Origin: Fimbriimonadia bacterium
Lineage (GTDB): Bacteria > Armatimonadota > Fimbriimonadia > Fimbriimonadales > Fimbriimonadaceae
DNA: 64,000 nt
Reading direction: 5' to 3'
NCBI GenBank assembly: GCA_030430755.1
Contig: JAUIKO010000001.1
Location: 310,001-374,000, forward strand
A model generated the notes under the pieces. That model searched no databases, had not been told where the DNA came from, and saw nothing but the letters and a program-made list of their open reading frames with translations. The position numbers and the translations under genes were made by a program. The first letter of the stretch is position 1, and every line of letters starts with the position of its first letter. Below are positions 8,121 through 16,515 of the stretch, in pieces.

Positions 8121-8462
8121 TTATAGTTTGAAAGGGCTATGATATGATGGAGTCTTTTAAACTTTTTGGGGATTGATTTAAGATAATAGGTCCTTTTTTA
8201 GAGACAACAACATCATCCTCGATACGTATACCACTTATAGTTTGAAAGGGCTATGGTATGATGGAGTCTTTTAAACTTTTTGGGGATTGATTTAAGATAA
8301 GAGGTCCTTTTTTAGAGACAACAACATCCTCCTCGATACATATACCACTTATAGTTTGAAAGGGCTATGATATGATGGAGTCTTTTAAACTTTTTGGGGA
8401 TTGATTTAAGATAATAGGTCCTTTTTTAGAGACAACAACATCATCCTCGATACGTATACCAC
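8121..8462. repeat. Three tandem 114-bp copies of the aminopeptidase gene's 3' end
   Basis: Copies lie at 8121-8234, 8235-8348 and 8349-8462 with an exact 114-bp period and no spacer. Copy 3 holds the last ~31 codons, the stop and 16 bases beyond the stop of the M24 peptidase gene; copies 1 and 2 lie downstream of that stop on the minus strand and are not translated as part of it. Copies 1 and 3 are identical; copy 2 differs at four positions. Unequal recombination or slippage is the likely origin, with later homogenisation. Confidence 0.95.
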
Positions 8463-9447
8463 CTAAGGTGTTTATATAAATTCCAGGTTCAATGGTCCAG
8501 ACTTGATTTTCTGATATGATATCTTTCGATAGCTGACTTAATGAACCAGGATCGTGTACATCAATACCTAGGCCATGGCCAAGGCTGTGACAAAAATATT
8601 CATCATAATTCTTCTCTTGAAGTATTTTACGAGCAACACTATCTACTTGGGCGGCAGTATTCCCTATTTTTAACGATTCAATGCTTTTCTCTTGGGCTTC
8701 TAGTACCGATACGTACATGTGACATTGTTTTTGATTTGGAGTGCCTATATAGAAGGTTCTTGTCATGTCGGAATTGTAACCATTGAAATAAACTCCAAAA
8801 TCGATAACTAAAAATTCTTCCTGTTCTAGTTTACGATGAGATGGTCTTGCATGTGGTTTTGCACTATTTGGTCCAGCTGCGACGATGGTATCAAAACCAG
8901 GTCTACCTCCTGCTCTTCTAATATAGAATTCAATTTCTAAGGAAAGATCATATTCCGTTACTCCTGGCTTGATGAAAGATCGGATGTGATGAAGACATTG
9001 ATCAGAAATTTGACAAGCAAATTCTATTTTATTGATTTCTTCGGCTGTTTTAATTTTACGGAGTTCATGAATAGGATTGGATGATGGGTTAAATTGTATA
9101 TTAGGAAAAGATTGTTTATAGATGTGATATTTTTGATATGATAGGCTGGTCTCGAATTGAATTTGTAAGATATTATTCTTTTCAATCCATTGAATTATTA
9201 CATCTATCTCGCCATGAGAAGATGTAATAATTTCTATTTTAGAATCTAAGACTTCTTCTTGACTTTGATTGATATATCTTCCATCTGTAATGAATATCGA
9301 ATCAGTAGGAGTGATAAGCATAACCGCATATGTTCCTGTAAAGTTAGATACCCAGCGAATATTAGTTAAGTCGTTTAATATTAAGCACTCGATATTGTTA
9401 GCGGATAGAAACTGTTGTGTTTTAGTGAGAGAAGAGGGGGGATTCAT
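8365..9447 (-). CDS. M24 family Xaa-Pro aminopeptidase
   Basis: The 360-aa protein has a creatinase N-terminal domain (residues 1-~125) and a pita-bread M24 metallopeptidase domain. Metal ligands are visible: DFGVYFNGYNSDMTRTF supplies the two Asp residues, HSLGHGLGIDVHD supplies the His, and WTIEPGIYI and GIRIEDDVVV supply the two Glu residues. It removes an N-terminal residue preceding proline, or acts as a prolidase. Its start overlaps the AroQ-like gene stop by four bases (ATGA), giving a two-gene operon. The last 31 codons are part of a 114-bp unit repeated twice more downstream. Confidence 0.92.
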   Translation of the reverse strand: MNPPSSLTKTQQFLSANNIECLILNDLTNIRWVSNFTGTYAVMLITPTDSIFITDGRYINQSQEEVLDSKIEIITSSHGEIDVIIQWIEKNNILQIQFETSLSYQKYHIYKQSFPNIQFNPSSNPIHELRKIKTAEEINKIEFACQISDQCLHHIRSFIKPGVTEYDLSLEIEFYIRRAGGRPGFDTIVAAGPNSAKPHARPSHRKLEQEEFLVIDFGVYFNGYNSDMTRTFYIGTPNQKQCHMYVSVLEAQEKSIESLKIGNTAAQVDSVARKILQEKNYDEYFCHSLGHGLGIDVHDPGSLSQLSKDIISENQVWTIEPGIYINTLGGIRIEDDVVVSKKGPIILNQSPKSLKDSIIS

Positions 9448-9905
9448 CCTTGTATTTCCTTTAAGTATTGTATGACTCCTTGCATGGCAAGAATATATCC
9501 ATAACCTCCAAATCCAGAAATGGAAGCAAGTGCATGTTGTGTAAAAATACTACTACGGTTATTATGGTTTAAATTGCAGAAAGAATCAGAATAAAGTGAG
9601 ACTTCAACATATGGAATTCTAATAATTTGAAGTGCGTTGAGAATGGAGATACTGGTCGTTTTAAAACTGCCTGGATTGATAATAAAAGCATCAGCCCAAT
9701 GTTTCTTTTGATGTATATGGTTTACGATATTACCTTCGTCATTAGATTGAAAAAGATCTACCTCGACACTATTAGCAATACTGAACTCTTCGATATGCTG
9801 ATTGATCTGATTTAAGCTTTCTTTTTTATAATACTGTACGGAAAAATCCGTTAATAGAGATAAATTAGATCCATGTATAATTGAAATTTTCATAGAAGAT
9901 TCCAT
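9444..9905 (-). CDS. AroQ-like (type II dehydroquinase fold) protein lacking catalytic residues
   Basis: The 153-aa product (149 aa if ATG 9893 is used) follows the type II 3-dehydroquinate dehydratase pattern along its length: IIHGSNLSLL for the N-GPNLNLLG start, VDLFQSNDEGNIVNHIH, FIINPGSFKTTSISILNAL for NPGAYTHTS, IPYVEVSL, and ISGFGGYGY for CGFGAQGY. However, the lid RE pair after NLSLL is gone, THTS is KTTS, the EVH histidine is Ser103, and the FRHHS arginine region is changed. Canonical enzymes use the lid Arg/Tyr and this His to dehydrate 3-dehydroquinate. The fold is probably retained, but shikimate-pathway activity is doubtful. It is coupled to the peptidase gene downstream. Confidence 0.7.
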   Translation of the reverse strand: MESSMKISIIHGSNLSLLTDFSVQYYKKESLNQINQHIEEFSIANSVEVDLFQSNDEGNIVNHIHQKKHWADAFIINPGSFKTTSISILNALQIIRIPYVEVSLYSDSFCNLNHNNRSSIFTQHALASISGFGGYGYILAMQGVIQYLKEIQG

Positions 9906-10006
9906 TGAATATAGGCTACTCTATTTTAATACAGAGTGTCTTTGCTGAAATGATAAAAAGATAGGTATATTAAAATATAATATTTAATGATTAAAATATA
10001 TATTTG

Positions 10007-11545
10007 ATGTTTATGTGGTGTTTATCTAGGTGGATTTTAATCTTTCAATTATTTTTACTTCATGTAATATCTTTTTCAGATGAATCAAAAAAAAGATCAT
10101 CGGAAATAAATCTTACATTGCCTGAAAAAGAACATATAGAATTTGTTGATAATTATGCTGCTATAGATTCTATATATGATTTCCCAAATCCAGATCAAGA
10201 AGAGGGTGATGATGCTTCAATATACGAAGCAGATTCAAAGTTGACAGAATATCGTGAAAATGTTGATTGGAACCCACAGATAGAGTCTATGGATCCCAAT
10301 GATTATAATGATTTTAATGATTCTAATGATTCCATAGATTCTATATATGATTTTCCCACTTCTGTATACGGAGAAGAAGAAAATATTTCATTGTATGACG
10401 ATGATGATGTTGAATTGATAGATGTTAATAGGAATTTTGTAATCAGTGGAGATTCTAAATTATCTCTGGAATGTTTAAGAGATAAAGCATACAATCTTTA
10501 CTCACAAACCGAAAAGTTTTATATTCATGCGCTGTTAGAATCTTTTTTTGAACCCATCCATCTCTGGGAAGAAACTCGAATAAGAAATTTCTTAGAATTA
10601 AATATTCCTAAGAATTATCCGGTACAAATCTGGGATAAAGAGCTTAAAATACTTGTGCTGAAAAAAATAATCTTAAGATTGTTGAATCGATGTAAATGTC
10701 ATTTTCATTTTAAGCACTTGTGTGTTGTAGATATCACCATAAATAAAAAAATACATAATCTGTTATCACGCATTATCTCTGAATTAGGTTCTAAATGGGA
10801 GGATGTCCGTTTAGAAAAGTTTTTGCTTGATGAGGATTTGGAGGAGTGTCTACTCAGTTTGTTTCCTTATTTCAATGATATCTACTTATGGGGAGAGATA
10901 TATGGGAATAGACCATTATTTATCATACAGCAAGCACTTGAAGAAATCGATAGAGAGGATGAATATGAAAAAGAGTTTATTACCCAAAGCTATACCCGTT
11001 TAATAAAGGAACATTCCGTTTTACCAATAAATATTGATAACTATATAGAGTTTAAAGAGTTATCTATAATGAGTAAGAGTAAGATGAAAAATTTTGTAAA
11101 AACGATCCAGCTTATTCATGAAATTTATTCCGACTATGGTCATGGAATTGAGTTTAGTGATGAAATGAAGTATTTTGTGCAATATTTTTCAGAAAAATAT
11201 AAAATCTATTCAGGTAAGTTGATTCCACAAGATATAAAATCATCATTTATCGATAGAAATGAACTCGATCTATTCATGAAGAATATGTATAAAAATATTC
11301 TTACATGTTCTATGGTCAAATATTTGAAAAGAATAAATCTGTGGGATGTCAAAGAAAAAAAATCGATTATATTAGCTATTCTAAATCATATTTCCAGAAG
11401 AAAAGATGCTTTTATTTCTAATGACTGTATGGATATCATGGAACCTTTTTTAAATTTTGTTTATGCGGTGGATCGGCAAAGATATGACAACCTGGTGTAT
11501 CTTTTTTCAGGGAAAAGATATGCAATACCTTGTTGTTGCTTATAA
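10007..11545 (+). CDS. Secreted candidate effector with duplicated IDSIYDFP motif and CCCL terminus
   Basis: I do not recognise the family. The frame is open from TTG 10004; ATG 10007 or 10013 gives 511-512 residues. A hydrophobic stretch (WILIFQLFLLHVISF) followed by SDES resembles a Sec signal peptide. Residues ~35-140 are very acidic and low-complexity and contain two copies of IDSIYDFP, near residues 54-61 and 111-118 of the longest frame, each followed by an E/D-rich run and SIYE or SLYD. The remainder is helical-looking and charged, without a known domain. The last residues are GKRYAIPCCCL, resembling a prenylation tail. No ribosome site is seen; TATATA lies just before the start. The combination suggests an exported protein acting in a eukaryotic host, which is inference. 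Confidence 0.7.
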   Translation: MFMWCLSRWILIFQLFLLHVISFSDESKKRSSEINLTLPEKEHIEFVDNYAAIDSIYDFPNPDQEEGDDASIYEADSKLTEYRENVDWNPQIESMDPNDYNDFNDSNDSIDSIYDFPTSVYGEEENISLYDDDDVELIDVNRNFVISGDSKLSLECLRDKAYNLYSQTEKFYIHALLESFFEPIHLWEETRIRNFLELNIPKNYPVQIWDKELKILVLKKIILRLLNRCKCHFHFKHLCVVDITINKKIHNLLSRIISELGSKWEDVRLEKFLLDEDLEECLLSLFPYFNDIYLWGEIYGNRPLFIIQQALEEIDREDEYEKEFITQSYTRLIKEHSVLPINIDNYIEFKELSIMSKSKMKNFVKTIQLIHEIYSDYGHGIEFSDEMKYFVQYFSEKYKIYSGKLIPQDIKSSFIDRNELDLFMKNMYKNILTCSMVKYLKRINLWDVKEKKSIILAILNHISRRKDAFISNDCMDIMEPFLNFVYAVDRQRYDNLVYLFSGKRYAIPCCCL

Positions 11546-11603
11546 GCATACATATGGCTATAGATAAATAAGAAGTAACGGATATAAATCTATTCTCAGG
11601 AAT

Positions 11604-14600
11604 CTAACAGCTTCCTATAAGCTCAGACTCTAATCCTGGTAACACTTTGTTAATCTGTTTTAGGAGTTCAGGGGTGACCTGAACAGTCTGTACTAATTCA
11701 ATAGGTAGAATTGCTTCTTCAGTATGAATTTGTAATATGACGCTAGATTCTCCAGATGATGCAAATAAGACTTTTTTTAGATGCTGAAGTTGAGACTTCG
11801 TTGCTTTTTTAATTTTTAAAAGGAGTGTTTGTTGAGATGAAGATGTTGAATGGATATCATGATAAGTGTCAATAGATCCTACGATGCTTTCTAAAGAAGA
11901 AATATCTTCGACTCTGATTTCATATGTTTTTTCATTGGATCCAAGTTTTTCACGATGCATTACCTTCCCTTTTAAGAATACTAAAGAGTCTTTGTAAATG
12001 AGATCATGAAACTTATCGTATATAGCTGGAAAAATAGTGCAGCTTATCTGCCCAGTAAAATCTTCTAAAATGGCAATGGCCATTTTTTGTCCTTTAGCTT
12101 TTGTGATAAGGGTTTTAACATTAGCGAAAAGGCCCGCTAAGGTTACAGAATCACCATCTTTCATGTCTTCAATTTGAGAAGTGTTCTGTTTTTTAAGATT
12201 TGCAAATGCTTTTTCATAGCCTCGTAATGGGTGGTCTGAAATATATATCCCCATGACCTCTTTCTCATATGCTAGCTTTGTGGTTTTGTTAAGAGGTTCG
12301 ATTTTTTCAGGAAGTGGAGGATAATGGAAATGGTTTTCTTGAGTAGCAGATGGATCATCAAAAAGTGAGGATTGTCCTGAGGCAGCTGCTTTCATCCTAC
12401 TATCGGCGTATGCAAGAGCAATTTCTACACTTTTAAGGAGTACTGCTCTATTTGATTCTAATTGGTCGAAAGAACCTGATTTAATAAGAGATTCAAGGCT
12501 AGATCGGTTGAGATTATAAGGTTTGATTCTTTCGGCAAAATCAAAAATATTTTTAAAAGGCCCCTCTTCTTCTCTTTCTTGAATGATAGATTGAACGATA
12601 TTTTCACCGACTCCTTTGATGGCAACTAGACCAAAGCGGATAGAATTGTCTTCAATCGTAAAACCTGCTTCTGATTTATTAATATCAGGAGAAAGAATGT
12701 TAATCTGTTGCCGTCTACATTCTTCAATAAAGTTGATAACTTTGTCTTCCCTATCTTTGTAAACGGCCAGCAAGGCTGCCATGTATTCTACAGGATAATT
12801 TGCTTTTAGATAAGCTGTCTGGTAAGCAATATAAGCGTAGCAAACAGCGTGAGCTTTATTGAATGCGTAGCCAGCAAATGGAAGAAGTAATTGCCATATT
12901 TTTTCTGCACCTTCTTCAGAAATCCCATTGGATTTTGTTCCAGCCATGAATTCAATTTTCATAGAATCCATAGATTTTCTATCCTTTTTACCCATGGCTC
13001 TACGGAGAATATCTGCTTTTCCAAGAGTAAAGTTAGCAATAGCCTGAACTAGTTTAAGGACTTGATCTTGAAAAACAATGATGCCATACGTCTCTTTTAG
13101 AATTGGCTCCATTTTTTCGTGAATATATTCAGGTTTAGATCTTCCAAATTTATTATCTACATACCGAGGAATGTGCTCCATTGGTCCTGGTCGATAAAGA
13201 GCTACAATAGCAGCAAGCTCTTTGACACTTTGAGGCTTGACCTCCATCGTGACTCTTTTGAAACCACCAGATTCAAGCTGGAAAACACCTGTGTTTTCGC
13301 CTTTTCCTAGTATATCGTAAGCTGCCTGGTTGTCTAATGGAATGTTCTTGATATCTAATTGAATTCCATGAGTTCTCTTGATGTTTTTAACACTTTCTGA
13401 TAGGACGGTTAGGTTGCTAAGACCTAGAAAATCCATTTTTAGAAGTCCTATTTTTTCTAGGATTCCCATTTCAAAAGCGGTGACAGGAGCCCCTTCATTA
13501 CTGCGGTAGAGAGGTATGTGTTCCACTAAAGGATCTTTACTAATAACAACTCCGGCTGCATGAACTCCTGAGTGGCGTGTTAAACCTTCAATGGTTTTTG
13601 CTACATCTACTAAATGGTGCGCTCGATTTTCTGAATCCACCATTGCTTTAAACTCTGCAATTTCATTATAGGCTTTGTTGATGGTCATTCCAGGGACAGT
13701 AGGTATGGTTTTACATATTCGGTCGGTTTCTTGAGGGGTATACCCCATGACGCGCCCTGCATCTTTAATGGCAGCTTTCGCGCCAAGCGTTCCAAATGTA
13801 ATGATTTGTGCTACACGATCGGATCCGTATTTCTCGGTTACCCATCTGATAACTTCATCTCTACGCGCATCTTCGAAATCCATATCGACATCGGGCATCG
13901 CAATTCTTTCAATATTTAAGAATCTTTCAAAAGTGAGATCGTATTCTAATGGATCAATATCAGTGATTCCGATACAGAAGGAGACTAAAGAGCCTGCAGC
14001 AGATCCACGTACGCCAAACATGATTTCCTTGCTTCTAGTGAAATGAGCAAATTCTCGTACAAGAAGAAAGTAATCTTCAAAACCCGTTTTTTCAATAACG
14101 GATAATTCATATTGAAGCCTGTCCCAAGCGTTTTGATCGCATTTTTGAACTCGTGATTTAAGACCCTGTTCTGCTAGTTCTTTTAAATATTGAAGTGAAG
14201 AATAACCTTCTGGAAGATAAGGATCTGGCATGAGAGCTCTTTGTTTACCGAGCTCGAGGTTACACATGTTTGCTACATGGAGAGTGTTTGTGATAGCTTC
14301 TTGATGGTGTGGAAAGAGTTCCTTCATCTGATGAGCGGATTTTAAATAAAACTCTTCCGTTTCAAACTTCATTCTTTTTGTATCGGACATAAGGGATCCT
14401 GTGCCAATACAAAGAAGAACATCGTGAGCTTTGGCGTCTTGATCCGTAAGATAGTGCGTGTCGTTGGTAGCAATAATGGGTAAATTTAACTCATCAGCAA
14501 TCCTGATTAAATCTTTGTTGACTTGAGCTTGTTCAGGAATTCCATGATCTTGGATTTCAATGAAATAAGAGCCATCATCAAAAATCTCTTTATACATTTG

Positions 14601-15074
14601 TGCAATAGATTTTGCTTGATTATAGTTGTTTTTTAAGAGCGCTTGACAGATCTCGCTTCCAAGACATGTGCTCGAGGATATTAGCCCTTTAGAAAATTGC
14701 CTTAACAGATCATGGTCAATACGAGGTTTATAATAGAAGCCTTCTAATGCGGCAATGGTATGGAGTTTGCATAAGTTTCGGTAACCTTCCATATTTTTTG
14801 CCAGAAGAAGTAAGTGGTAGTATTGTTGTTCACCGCGAGCTACTTTGTTCTTAATTCCTCCCGGAGCAACATATGCTTCCATACCGATAATGGGTTTAAT
14901 CCCAGCTTTTTGGCAAGAAAAATAAAATTCCATTGCACCAAATAGAACACCATGATCGCTAATGGTTAATGCAGGCATCTCGAGCTCCTTAGCTCTTGCG
15001 ACCATTTTATCAATCTTATTACCTCCATCTAGAAGGCTATACTCGGTATGATTATGCAGATGAACAAAACACAT
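11604..15074 (-). CDS. dnaE: DNA polymerase III alpha subunit
   Basis: The 1156-aa replicative polymerase has all expected parts. The N-terminal PHP domain (residues ~3-270) retains HLHNHTEYSLLDG and SDHGVLFGA. The polymerase core has GVRGSAAGSLVSFC, catalytic MPDVDMDFEDARRDEV, the HSGVHAAGVVIS segment, FQLESGGFKRV, LYRPGPMEHI and FNKAHAVCYAYIAYQ. A tandem HhH region and an OB-fold (VTLAGLFANVKTLITK) follow. The length fits DnaE1 rather than PolC. It is the catalytic subunit of the chromosomal replicase. The retained PHP histidines suggest intact metal binding. It is convergent with the effector-like gene. Confidence 0.97.
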   Translation of the reverse strand: MCFVHLHNHTEYSLLDGGNKIDKMVARAKELEMPALTISDHGVLFGAMEFYFSCQKAGIKPIIGMEAYVAPGGIKNKVARGEQQYYHLLLLAKNMEGYRNLCKLHTIAALEGFYYKPRIDHDLLRQFSKGLISSSTCLGSEICQALLKNNYNQAKSIAQMYKEIFDDGSYFIEIQDHGIPEQAQVNKDLIRIADELNLPIIATNDTHYLTDQDAKAHDVLLCIGTGSLMSDTKRMKFETEEFYLKSAHQMKELFPHHQEAITNTLHVANMCNLELGKQRALMPDPYLPEGYSSLQYLKELAEQGLKSRVQKCDQNAWDRLQYELSVIEKTGFEDYFLLVREFAHFTRSKEIMFGVRGSAAGSLVSFCIGITDIDPLEYDLTFERFLNIERIAMPDVDMDFEDARRDEVIRWVTEKYGSDRVAQIITFGTLGAKAAIKDAGRVMGYTPQETDRICKTIPTVPGMTINKAYNEIAEFKAMVDSENRAHHLVDVAKTIEGLTRHSGVHAAGVVISKDPLVEHIPLYRSNEGAPVTAFEMGILEKIGLLKMDFLGLSNLTVLSESVKNIKRTHGIQLDIKNIPLDNQAAYDILGKGENTGVFQLESGGFKRVTMEVKPQSVKELAAIVALYRPGPMEHIPRYVDNKFGRSKPEYIHEKMEPILKETYGIIVFQDQVLKLVQAIANFTLGKADILRRAMGKKDRKSMDSMKIEFMAGTKSNGISEEGAEKIWQLLLPFAGYAFNKAHAVCYAYIAYQTAYLKANYPVEYMAALLAVYKDREDKVINFIEECRRQQINILSPDINKSEAGFTIEDNSIRFGLVAIKGVGENIVQSIIQEREEEGPFKNIFDFAERIKPYNLNRSSLESLIKSGSFDQLESNRAVLLKSVEIALAYADSRMKAAASGQSSLFDDPSATQENHFHYPPLPEKIEPLNKTTKLAYEKEVMGIYISDHPLRGYEKAFANLKKQNTSQIEDMKDGDSVTLAGLFANVKTLITKAKGQKMAIAILEDFTGQISCTIFPAIYDKFHDLIYKDSLVFLKGKVMHREKLGSNEKTYEIRVEDISSLESIVGSIDTYHDIHSTSSSQQTLLLKIKKATKSQLQHLKKVLFASSGESSVILQIHTEEAILPIELVQTVQVTPELLKQINKVLPGLESELIGSC

Positions 15075-15287
15075 GATGATTTAAAAATGGTTTATGGAAA
15101 TTTAACCTATATATATTTTAGATGAAAATTGATGAAAGTGTTTGTATACTACCTATAGAAAAAAGGATCGATCGTATTGCTTAATGGTAGAATCAAAATC
15201 AATCTTAAATAACATCGATCTTTTTATGAAAATACGGCAAAAATGCTCTTAGTATAGAAGATAGATATTAGGTACAATTTAATAAGA

Positions 15288-15363
15288 GCGCTCGTAGCTC
15301 AGTGGATAGAGCACCAGCTTGCGGAGCTGATGGTCGGAGGTTCGAATCCTCTCGAGCGCGCCA
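15288..15363 (+). tRNA. tRNA-Arg, anticodon GCG
   Basis: The cloverleaf has acceptor GCGCTCG/CGAGCGC, D arm, T arm GGAGG-TTCGAAT-CCTCT and encoded CCA. The anticodon loop TTGCGGA sits between CCAGC and GCTGA (outer C-A mismatch), giving GCG. Most bacteria read CGU/CGC with an ACG anticodon modified to inosine. TACAAT at 15273-15278 is a likely -10 box, 9 nt upstream. Confidence 0.93.
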
Positions 15364-15471
15364 TTTTAAAACATAACTGTTTAATATGCATGTATCATTT
15401 AAGGATCTCTGCTCCATTAAATAGATCTGGTTCAATAAAATTATATCTCCATCTTTTAACTCTTAAGCCTT

Positions 15472-16056
15472 ATGATAACAATGAAAAGCAATTCTGAAAA
15501 ACAAAAAGAAGATAAACAAAATATACAAAATAATCTTGAAGGATTCGATTCAAAAAATACAATCTCTGAATCGGAAAAGGATTCCTGTGGGTTCTGGACG
15601 AAGTGTATGAACATTGATCGTATCGGAGCTGTAGCAAGTAGTATATGCGCTGTGCATTGTTTACTTACAAGTATTGCACTTGGAGCACTTAGTACCCTTG
15701 GGCTAGGGTTTATGGAATCGGTGTGGGTTGATATCTTTTTTGTTGTTCTAGCATTAAGTGTAGGTGTTTTTTCCGTTCGGCATGGATATAAGCATCATGC
15801 TTCTCTTCTGCCACCAGCTATTTTTTTTGTAGGGCTTACGCTGGTTTTTGTAAGTCATTTTATTATAGGACATGATCATCATCATCACGATCATTGTGAA
15901 TGTATCCACATGGAATGGGTAGATGTGATGGCGATTTTAGGTGGCGTACTGTTAGCTTGTTTTCATTTTGTTAATGCCAAGTTGATGAAAAGCGCTAATC
16001 AACATGTGTGCTGCAGCTCAAAGAAACACCATGAAAATAAACACATCGCCTTATGA
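15472..16056 (+). CDS. MerC-domain membrane protein
   Basis: The 194-aa product (start ATG 15472 or, equally, ATG 15481) has a polar N-terminal tail of about 45 residues, then a MerC-like four-helix membrane domain beginning DRIGAVASSICAVHCLLTSIALGAL. The CAVHC pair in the first helix is the metal-binding signature of MerC. A loop between helices three and four is very His-rich (HDHHHHDHCECIHMEW), and the C-terminus has CCSSKKHHENKH, both suited to metal binding. MerC proteins import Hg(II), but chromosomal homologues without a mer operon, as here, may handle other metals. A tRNA gene precedes it. Confidence 0.85.
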   Translation: MITMKSNSEKQKEDKQNIQNNLEGFDSKNTISESEKDSCGFWTKCMNIDRIGAVASSICAVHCLLTSIALGALSTLGLGFMESVWVDIFFVVLALSVGVFSVRHGYKHHASLLPPAIFFVGLTLVFVSHFIIGHDHHHHDHCECIHMEWVDVMAILGGVLLACFHFVNAKLMKSANQHVCCSSKKHHENKHIAL

Positions 16057-16063
16057 TGTAACG

Positions 16064-16495
16064 TTAACGCTCTTTATTTCTTAAAACCCTTTTTGCTATG
16101 GCAAATGCAGCGTAGTGGTCATAAGGTTCAGAAGGTAATTGGAGCGTTGTAGGAATCCATGACCAAATTCCTTTAGGAGGATGATCTTTCCAGTAAAAAA
16201 CTCTTGCTTCATCAGTACTGCTTTTTTCGTGTGCAATTAGAATTCCTAAGTGATTGAAATGGTGTTGAAGTATATTTTTTACTGCAGAAGAAGATGTTCC
16301 ATCTCCTAGAATGATCGTTGAAAAAGGATAGATTTCTGAATACGAGTTAATAGATTGGATGAGTTCGGTTGTTAGTACAGTTTTTCCATCGATAAGTTTT
16401 AGATCATCGGATAGATGATTATCGACAATGGCTAAACCACATTTATACTTCCCGGGATCTATAGAGAGTGTGTACATTATGTTCTGATTGTTCAT
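16064..16495 (-). CDS. YqgF/RuvX-like RNase H-fold protein
   Basis: The 143-aa protein begins with an RNase H-type strand carrying an acidic residue, TLSIDPGKYKCGLAIVD, as in YqgF (RuvX) nucleases involved in pre-16S rRNA maturation. Later it has TIILGDGTSSSAVK, EKSSTDEARVFYWKDHPPKG and LQLPSEPYDHYAAFAIAKRVL. The DEA-x-x-x-YW segment and final DxYAA helix resemble the short YqgF-like resolvase proteins I recall from cyanobacteria, rather than classical RuvX. It lies 20 bp downstream of csaB on the same strand, so it may share that transcript. The function is inferred from fold signature only. Confidence 0.65.
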   Translation of the reverse strand: MNNQNIMYTLSIDPGKYKCGLAIVDNHLSDDLKLIDGKTVLTTELIQSINSYSEIYPFSTIILGDGTSSSAVKNILQHHFNHLGILIAHEKSSTDEARVFYWKDHPPKGIWSWIPTTLQLPSEPYDHYAAFAIAKRVLRNKER

Positions 16496-16515
16496 TCGTA
16501 GTCTCTTTCGAATAG

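Noticed and set aside
8121-8462. CRISPR array
   Set aside because: The three units are contiguous 114-bp copies of a gene end with no spacers; no CRISPR-type repeats or cas genes were found in the window.
15160-15240. Hairpin from AAAAGGATCGAT and ATCGATCTTTTT upstream of the tRNA-Arg(GCG)
   Set aside because: The arms are imperfect and separated by nearly 50 nt, so a specific structure is not convincing.
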